Source: Phycisphaerales bacterium
Lineage (GTDB): Bacteria; Planctomycetota; Phycisphaerae; SM23-33
Reading direction: 5' to 3'
Length of the DNA stretch: 22,049 bases
Assembly (NCBI GenBank): GCA_003485185.1
Contig: DNAS01000026.1
Location: forward strand, 1,291 to 23,339
Below the pieces are notes generated by a model. That model was not told where the DNA came from. It did no database searches and saw nothing but the letters and a program-made list of their open reading frames with translations. Shown here piece by piece: positions 17,284 through 22,049 of the stretch. The position numbers and the translations under genes were made by a program. Each line of letters opens with the position of its first letter. The stretch's first letter is position 1.

Positions 17284-17597
17284 CAGTCCTCCTTTCCTGA
17301 ACTGGCGAGCCCGAAGAATCGCGGCCCGCTGACGTGCTGGCCGGTCAGGGCCTTGGCCACGGCAGACAGTGTTCGGTAGCGCCGGCCATCCCATTCAAAG
17401 CCGCCGTCTGTCAGTGCGGTGACGACATGCTCGACCCCGCGCCACTGCCGGACCAGACGCGTGCCCGCAGACAGTGAGTTGCGCTTGCGGGGTTGGGGCG
17501 GGCGCTTCTTGCCGCCAGCCAGATCGTCGCCATCAGCGATCTGCCGCAGGCGCTGCTGGGCCCGGTCAGACAGGCCGCCGAAGCGAAGTTCCTGCAC
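17283..17597 (-). CDS. DUF2924 protein, probably 5'-truncated
   Basis: The C-terminal half (GTRLVRQWRGVEHVV ... SGPRFFGLASSGKED) is characteristic of DUF2924, a family found just upstream of large serine recombinases. Its TGA overlaps the recombinase ATG by one base. The only standard start is GTG at 17597, but in-frame codons upstream to about 17657 (TEPPPSYAKAQLVRRLAW) also match the family's conserved N-terminal half, with no ATG, GTG or TTG before an in-frame TGA at 17690-17688. So the natural start has probably been lost. A CTG at 17621 is a remote alternative. Confidence 0.78.
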
Positions 17598-17656
17598 CCG
17601 CCACGCTAGGCGGCGAACCAGTTGGGCCTTGGCGTAGCTAGGCGGTGGTTCGGTAG

Positions 17657-18754
17657 CCGGCTGTTGAGGATCTGGATGTTGGGGCGATCAAGGAGATCAC
17701 GACGGTCGGTCCTCAACTTCCGGACTGGCCTGTCGAGGGAATCGACCTGGCATTCATGCGCGGCGTTGAAGTACCTCGATTGTGGCAGATCGGCAAGGGC
17801 AGAAGAACGTCGATTCGCGAGATGTCCTCGGAATCACTGGAGGCTTTGCCTTTGCCACAACTGTTGGGGCCCGTAACGGTGGCTCTCAATGGGCGAGTAC
17901 CCGCGCCTTGCCGTTTCAGCAGCTTGGTTTGGCATAATCTTTCGGAGGGACTGCCCGCTGGCCCCTTGGACAAGGTGTGCTCAAGCCTGATCGTCGGGCA
18001 GGACATATGGATGGTCGTCAGGCCCTACGAACACGTTCAACATAGGGGAGAGGGATTCTACATCATGGTCTACCGGCCAGCGCCGCCAGGCGAGAAAGAC
18101 TGGTCCGGCCATGACCAATGGATCGGCCCATTCAAGCTGCCCGGCGGCGGCACGATCTTCCGGCTCACGGGCGACAATAATGGGGGGATTTGGGTAACTG
18201 GCGCGGACGCTGTTTATCGTGTCGAGGCGAAAGCTCTGCTGGCCTCCGCTCGAAAGGAAGGCCTTGGCCTGTCGACAGAGCAGTGGCATAAGGATTTTGA
18301 GCAACGGATAGCACAGTCCGACTGGCATGTCCGCTTGCGCGTTATGCTCGTGAGGAAGCAGTTCAAGCAGGCCCTCGACTTGGCGGAAACTGAACTGGCG
18401 GAACTTGGCGCGGTGAAGGAAGAGGACGGCCAGAACGCCAGGTCCGCATGGACACAGGCCATGCTGCACAAGGCATTGATCCTGGGTTGTCAGGAGCGAT
18501 GGGATGATTCGCTGGCAGCTTATGCCCAAGTGCGGGAATTCGGCGTCGAGCCCGGCGGGGCCTTTGCGGCCCGTGAAGCCATGTGGATATTGGCGATGGC
18601 CGAGCGATGGCCGGAGTTCCTGAAGGCGGTTGAGGCCCAGGAGATGAAGCTCGTGGAAGGCGATGTTCTGACCTCTTACGTCCGACAAGCCCGCAAGGCA
18701 ATTGACAAGGCCTCGCGGCAGGCCAACGAAGAAAGAGCACTGTCCCCGCAATAG
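17657..18754 (+). pseudogene. 5'-truncated gene: propeller-like and TPR-like protein
   Basis: An open frame runs from 17657 to the TAG at 18752-18754. Protein-like sequence begins immediately (EDLDVGAIKEITTV ... PDWPVEGIDLAFMRG) before the first ATG at 17756, with no start codon between the in-frame TAG at 17654 and that ATG. The N-terminal part has beta-propeller-like blades (DNNGGIWVTGADAVYRV). The C-terminal part from about residue 210 of the remnant is helical and TPR-like (VRKQFKQALDLAETELAEL). I read it as the 3' portion of a host gene cut at about 17660. Expression from ATG 17756 (332 aa) cannot be excluded. Function unknown. Confidence 0.6.
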
Positions 18755-18780
18755 TCACGGCCCCGCGTACGCGAACTCGT

Positions 18781-20097
18781 TCAGAAGCGCCCAAGTTCCG
18801 GCGAAACAGCCGCAGACAGAGGCGTTTTTGTTTCAAGGAGTACAACCTCCAGTCCCGCCATTTGTACCAAGTCGCGGGGAATTGCACCTTCTCGCAAGGT
18901 TCCGGATATCAACGGCTTACTCGAAACGACTTCTCCGCCGTGCAAGCCAATGCGATTCAATGCGGCGTCATACTGCACCGGATTTTGCACCACTTTTTCG
19001 TAGTCCTCTTCCGTCACTTGCAGATAGTGCTTCACCGCCACCGGTTGAGAGTTTCCAATCCATGAGCACACGACGTGAATCGGATGCGTCCTGGTCAACT
19101 CCGTTTCGCAAGTGCTGCGCAGATTCTGAAAGAGCTTCGGCCACGGCTGCAAGCCCGCCCGTCTCATGATTCGACACAACTGGGTCCGAAGGTTCGCGCT
19201 TGTGTCCCGGTAGCGATTCACAACGTACTCAGTTCCCGGCTCGGCCAGTTCCCAAGCTTCCCGCAAGTGCGGCATCAGCTGCGGGAAGATCGGCACGACC
19301 CGGCCCCCGCAATTCTCGTGATGCTCTGTCTTGCTGGCGTGTACCGTGAACCGCTCCCTTGCCCAGTCCACATCTCCCCACCGCAACCGAAGAACTTCCG
19401 AAGGACACCGCAACCCACCGAATCGGCACAGGGCGAACAACACCCGCCATTGAGCATCCGGGCAGGCATCGAGAACCGCTTGAGCTTCCGCCCCCGTGAT
19501 GTAATGAAATTTCGCTTCGTTCCGCCGGTCCGCTGTCTTGTGATGGGCGAACGGACTCGACTCGATCAGTCGCTTACGAACGGCAGCCTCGAAGAATTGC
19601 TTCGCCAGGCGTAGCCGACGACGAACCGTATTCTCCGCCAAGCCTTCTTTCGTGGACAGGTGAATACGGAACTCGTCCGCATCGCCAGGCGTGATCGTAT
19701 CCAGCCGCCTATCCGCCCCGAAGAAAGTCAGCAGATTCCGCTTCGTATGACCCCGGAAAAGTTTAGTGCCCTCCTTGACGTTCGCATGGGTCAACAAGTA
19801 TTCGTCCAACCACGCCCCCAATGTCGGAATCTCCGCCCGCTCACGACGGCCCACCAATCCCGCACGTTCAAGACGCCCGCGAATGTTGTCAGGCGCCGAG
19901 GCGACCCATTCCGCCGTCGATGCTTGCACAGCCGACCCGGTAACCAGACAGGCAAGCATTGACTCGACATGATGCCGGGCCGTCTCCGCCTGCTTCGCAG
20001 TCACTTTCCCCAAGCGTAGCGACCGACGCCGCCCGTCAACGCCCACGAACTGCACCGTCCGTCGTCCACTCGGTTTGTCTGTGCTGATGCTGGCCAT
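18781..20097 (-). CDS. Tyrosine recombinase (integrase) with substituted active-site positions
   Basis: The product is 438 aa. A SAM-like core-binding domain spans about residues 92-180 and the catalytic domain about 195-370. Visible catalytic residues: Arg230 (GGLRCPSEV), Lys256 (ASKTEH), Arg327 in QNLRST and nucleophile Tyr358 (KHYLQ). The two usual histidine positions are Gln324 and Asn349 (WIGNSQ). This variant set recurs in integrases I associate with Planctomycetota. A ~70-residue C-terminal extension follows. It ends 26 nt from the convergent truncated gene. It lies downstream of a small HTH protein in the same operon and probably integrates the rep-containing element. Confidence 0.9.
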   Translation of the reverse strand: MASISTDKPSGRRTVQFVGVDGRRRSLRLGKVTAKQAETARHHVESMLACLVTGSAVQASTAEWVASAPDNIRGRLERAGLVGRRERAEIPTLGAWLDEYLLTHANVKEGTKLFRGHTKRNLLTFFGADRRLDTITPGDADEFRIHLSTKEGLAENTVRRRLRLAKQFFEAAVRKRLIESSPFAHHKTADRRNEAKFHYITGAEAQAVLDACPDAQWRVLFALCRFGGLRCPSEVLRLRWGDVDWARERFTVHASKTEHHENCGGRVVPIFPQLMPHLREAWELAEPGTEYVVNRYRDTSANLRTQLCRIMRRAGLQPWPKLFQNLRSTCETELTRTHPIHVVCSWIGNSQPVAVKHYLQVTEEDYEKVVQNPVQYDAALNRIGLHGGEVVSSKPLISGTLREGAIPRDLVQMAGLEVVLLETKTPLSAAVSPELGRF

Positions 20098-20106
20098 CCG
20101 CCACCC

Positions 20107-20307
20107 CTAGCTTTCCACCGTCGCCAGGCGAACTTTCTGCCGTTCCACCCATGCCAGCAGGTCCTGAATATCATACGTGACCCGCCGACCTACGCGAATC
20201 GCCACAATCTTGCCGCGTTTCGTCAGTTCCCACAACATCCGTTCCGACAGCCGCAGAAACTTCGCGGCTTCCCGCACCGTCAAAATCTTTCCGTTCCCTT
20301 CGAACAT
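20107..20307 (-). CDS. Excisionase-like HTH protein
   Basis: The product is 66 aa. It is an HTH_17/excisionase-type domain over nearly its full length: LTVREAAKFLRLSERMLWEL, then a short wing (KIVAIRVGRRVTYDI) and LLAWVERQK. Nine bases separate its stop from the integrase ATG, so the two are co-transcribed. The expected job is DNA binding at the attachment site to steer excision, or repression of the integrase. Confidence 0.85.
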   Translation of the reverse strand: MFEGNGKILTVREAAKFLRLSERMLWELTKRGKIVAIRVGRRVTYDIQDLLAWVERQKVRLATVES

Positions 20308-20316
20308 CCGTGCACC

Positions 20317-20589
20317 TTACCCCTTCTTCTCCTTCTTCTCGGTTTTCTTTCCTTGCCAAGCTCGCACCACTGCGCGCACTGGCGCCATGAAACGCGATGT
20401 AACGAAATTCACCATCCACTCTTCGCTCTTGATGTTCTCTTCGATCATCTCCGCGACGAAATCCGACCGGCTCATCTTCAGCTTGCCGGACAACTCGTCG
20501 ATCTTGTCCGCCAGGACCTTTCGCACCATGATCTGAAGCCTGACCTTTTCGATTTCTTCCACCATGTCGTGTTCCTTATCTCGTGTCAT
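20317..20589 (-). CDS. Ribbon-helix-helix (CopG-like) regulator
   Basis: The product is 90 aa. ATG at 20589 is preferred to the ATG at 20625, which lies near the probable promoter. Residues ~14-48 (VRLQIMVRK then ADKIDELSGKLKMSRSDFVAEMIEENI) fit an RHH fold: a beta strand then two helices. The tail is Lys-rich. RHH proteins of small replicons often repress rep and copy number or control transfer. Three GAGTAT repeats upstream are candidate binding sites. The excisionase-like gene follows 9 nt later. Confidence 0.78.
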   Translation of the reverse strand: MTRDKEHDMVEEIEKVRLQIMVRKVLADKIDELSGKLKMSRSDFVAEMIEENIKSEEWMVNFVTSRFMAPVRAVVRAWQGKKTEKKEKKG

Positions 20590-20632
20590 TTTCAAGCCCC
20601 ATCCAGCACGAGGCCCGTCCAGCAATGCCTAG

Positions 20633-20693
20633 ATGCTATACTCAAAAAGGAGCGCGTCAATACATTTTTAAGATTTCATACTCGCTCATACTC
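20633..20693 (-). promoter_or_regulatory. Promoter and GAGTAT repeats before the RHH gene
   Basis: On the minus strand GAGTAT occurs three times (20693-20688, 20683-20678, 20643-20638). The first two are spaced 10 bp, one helical turn, and the outer two are preceded by a TTTT run. Between them TTGACG (20660-20655) is followed after 16 bp by TAGCAT (20638-20633). Repeats bracketing the promoter suggest autoregulation by the RHH protein. Confidence 0.5.
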
Positions 20694-21792
20694 AAAATTG
20701 AGCTTTGCCGAGCGTACCAGCCTTATGCCGAACACTGTAGCCCATCGACCGCAAAAAGGAAGCCAACTGCAACGCTTGCCCGACGCTGGGCAAGGCGATC
20801 TCCCGCCGAGTGCCGCCCGCGACCTTCACGACCCCGATCCTCAAGCCACATTCGCGGGGAAGAACTCCCGACGCCGAAAGACTCTCCAACTCCACAGGGC
20901 TTACCGGCAGTTCGCCAATACGTCGCTTATGTTCCGCCCCCGTCTCTACGTCAACCCGCACTGCCACCAGATGGGAGAACTTCCCACATTCGGCCATCCG
21001 TTCAACCAACGGACGACTCTCCCGACGCTTCCGTTGTTCATCAGGCTTATCGCTACCGCTCGCCCCCTTGAAGCACAAACGCCCAACAGCCCTTGCCCCT
21101 TGCACCATCCGACGCCGTTTTCCCTGAATGAACCAATCCGGATAGCCTGATCGAGGCGGTTTCATCAGGTACTTGGTGATATACAAGACCGCATGCTTCG
21201 ATTCGCCAAACTGCTTGCGTTGTACCAGGTCCAGCCCGCCAAGCCCCCATTTGTCACGCCAAAGGCCCCACACCCGCTTGAGGTCGCCAGGTCGCAACTC
21301 GCCCCGTTCCGACAGGTCAACCAGAATATGCCAATGAGGCCACCCGCTCTTGTGAAACTCCAGCACCCACACCCACACCTTGATACCGAGAAGGCGCATC
21401 AGCCGCCGGATATACCCGCCCGCCATAATCGCATCGTGGGCCGCTTCCGCCGACTCGAAGCCTTTAGGGTCTACCGTCAACGTCAGCAGTCGCGGAGCAC
21501 GGAACAGGGACAGCCGTTCAGGCTCAAGAAGAACTTGCCTTGTTTCCCAACCCCGACGCTTCCCGCAGTGAGGACATGTCCTTGCCTTGCACCGATGCGT
21601 TACAACCATAACCTTCAACTTCCGGTTATAGTCCAATGATTCAAGTCTACCGCCGCCTGCGGCGGCGGGCGGGGTCTCCCCCTGCGGGGAGCCCCCCGCA
21701 TCCGCCGAATCCGCCATCGCCGTCCCTACCACCGACCCGCGATGCTCGAATCTTCCCTCTTGCTTTCCGGCATACCATTCTCTAAAACTCAT
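20692..21792 (-). CDS. HUH rolling-circle replication initiator (Rep)
   Basis: The product is 366 aa from ATG 21792, which has AAGGGG upstream. Zinc-binding-like Cys68, Cys73 and Cys76 (CKARTCPHC) precede Rep motif 1 (LLTLTVDPK, ~102-110), the HUH motif GWPHWHILVDL (His153, His155) and motif 3 YITKYLMK (Tyr204, Tyr208). This identifies a rolling-circle endonuclease that nicks its origin and stays joined to the 5' end through tyrosine. Residues ~33-48 are encoded by two GC-rich palindromes and look inserted. The zinc-cluster segment begins well after that, so a later start is conceivable. No capsid or relaxase gene is seen nearby. Confidence 0.85.
   Translation of the reverse strand: MSFREWYAGKQEGRFEHRGSVVGTAMADSADAGGSPQGETPPAAAGGGRLESLDYNRKLKVMVVTHRCKARTCPHCGKRRGWETRQVLLEPERLSLFRAPRLLTLTVDPKGFESAEAAHDAIMAGGYIRRLMRLLGIKVWVWVLEFHKSGWPHWHILVDLSERGELRPGDLKRVWGLWRDKWGLGGLDLVQRKQFGESKHAVLYITKYLMKPPRSGYPDWFIQGKRRRMVQGARAVGRLCFKGASGSDKPDEQRKRRESRPLVERMAECGKFSHLVAVRVDVETGAEHKRRIGELPVSPVELESLSASGVLPRECGLRIGVVKVAGGTRREIALPSVGQALQLASFLRSMGYSVRHKAGTLGKAQF
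21650..21668. repeat. 8-bp perfect palindrome inside rep
   Basis: CCGCCGCC at 21650-21657 pairs with GGCGGCGG at 21661-21668 around a TGC loop. It is read in frame as Pro-Ala-Ala-Ala-Gly-Gly-Gly-type residues of Rep. Confidence 0.75.
21671..21696. repeat. Second GC-rich hairpin inside rep
   Basis: CTCCCC at 21676-21681 pairs with GGGGAG at 21686-21691; beyond one mismatch, GGGG at 21671-21674 pairs with CCCC at 21693-21696. The loop is CTGC. It lies 2 bp from the first palindrome. Confidence 0.7.
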
Positions 21793-21805
21793 TCGTCTAC
21801 CCCTT

Positions 21806-21851
21806 GACCGCTTGCTCGCAACCCCGGCAAAGAGTTACCGAGCAGGCGGTC
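21806..21851. repeat. 13-bp stem-loop directly upstream of rep
   Basis: GACCGCTTGCTCG at 21806-21818 pairs with CGAGCAGGCGGTC at 21839-21851 (12 Watson-Crick pairs and one G-T) with a 20-nt loop. On the plus strand it is followed by TTTTTT, so it would act as an intrinsic terminator in that direction, although no plus-strand gene feeds it here. On the minus strand it abuts the rep ribosome site and could control rep translation or be part of the replication origin. Confidence 0.6.
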
Positions 21852-21905
21852 TTTTTTATTTCCTGATTCCATCCACCATCCCAGGCGGTCGGTCGGTACG
21901 GGCGA

Positions 21906-21922
21906 GCGAGCCGGAGGCTCGC
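21906..21922. repeat. Short GCGAGCC/GGCTCGC hairpin
   Basis: A 7-bp perfect stem with a GGA loop sits at the last credible sequence before the homopolymer tail. It may be an intergenic palindromic repeat. Confidence 0.55.
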
Positions 21923-22049
21923 CCGCCCCCCCCCCCCCGGGTGGGGCCCCCCCCCCCGCCCCCCCGGCGCGGGGGGGGGCGGGGGGGGGCCCCCCGCACT
22001 CCCCCCCCCCCCCCCAAAAAAAAAAAAACCCCCCCCTCCCCCCCCCCCC
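21923..22049. other. Homopolymer tail, probable assembly artefact
   Basis: Long runs of C and G, then a run of A inside C, replace normal sequence complexity up to the end. No gene can be read here. It looks like low-quality consensus at a contig end. Confidence 0.85.

Noticed and set aside
18764..18773. CGCGTACGCG palindrome next to the integrase 3' end as att core
   Set aside because: Only one copy was seen and no matching repeat was found at another border; a 10-bp GC palindrome is weak evidence alone.

Overview
The window is high-GC bacterial DNA, most likely a contig end from a planctomycete-like bacterium. The lineage is an inference from three things: a large secreted protein with a TPR-like tail, a tyrosine integrase of the 'QNLRST / GNSQ' type common in Planctomycetota, and a Zn-methyltransferase-type UroD protein. 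The last ~125 bases are homopolymer runs that look like assembly or base-calling artefact.

Layout. (1) 1-4504 looks like ordinary chromosome: a secreted beta/TPR-like protein cut by the left edge (minus), a CPBP-type membrane protein preceded by a 16-codon minicistron, a UroD/MtaA-like protein, and a tRNA with CAU anticodon (tRNA-Ile2 type) followed by a hairpin. (2) 4505-4988 is non-coding, with unusual repeats and a near-consensus promoter. (3) 4989-13353 is a tightly packed six-gene plus-strand operon: small HTH protein, type III modification methylase (Mod), type III restriction helicase-nuclease (Res), an unknown conserved-looking 149-aa protein, a primase-helicase-nuclease fusion of the TOTE conflict type, and a small DUF6155-like protein. 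(4) 13402-15089 (minus) is an AbiEi/AbiEii type IV toxin-antitoxin pair with two operator-like repeats in its promoter. (5) 15266-17597 (minus) is a DUF2924 / large serine recombinase / HTH cassette whose first gene seems to have lost its 5' end. It abuts a plus-strand gene (to 18754) that has also lost its 5' end at the same point, about 17660. (6) 18781-21792 (minus) is an integrative module: tyrosine integrase, excisionase-like HTH, ribbon-helix-helix protein and HUH rolling-circle Rep.

How it fits together. Regions 3 and 4 form a defence island with three anti-invader layers: type III restriction-modification, a TOTE primase-helicase-nuclease and AbiE. Regions 5 and 6 are two different mobile elements beside it, which may explain how the island was assembled. 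The most interesting unit is the six-gene operon, where a TOTE effector and two poorly known proteins appear to be transcribed with a complete type III R-M system. The second is the compact integrase/Xis/RHH/Rep element, with GAGTAT repeats and hairpins near rep.
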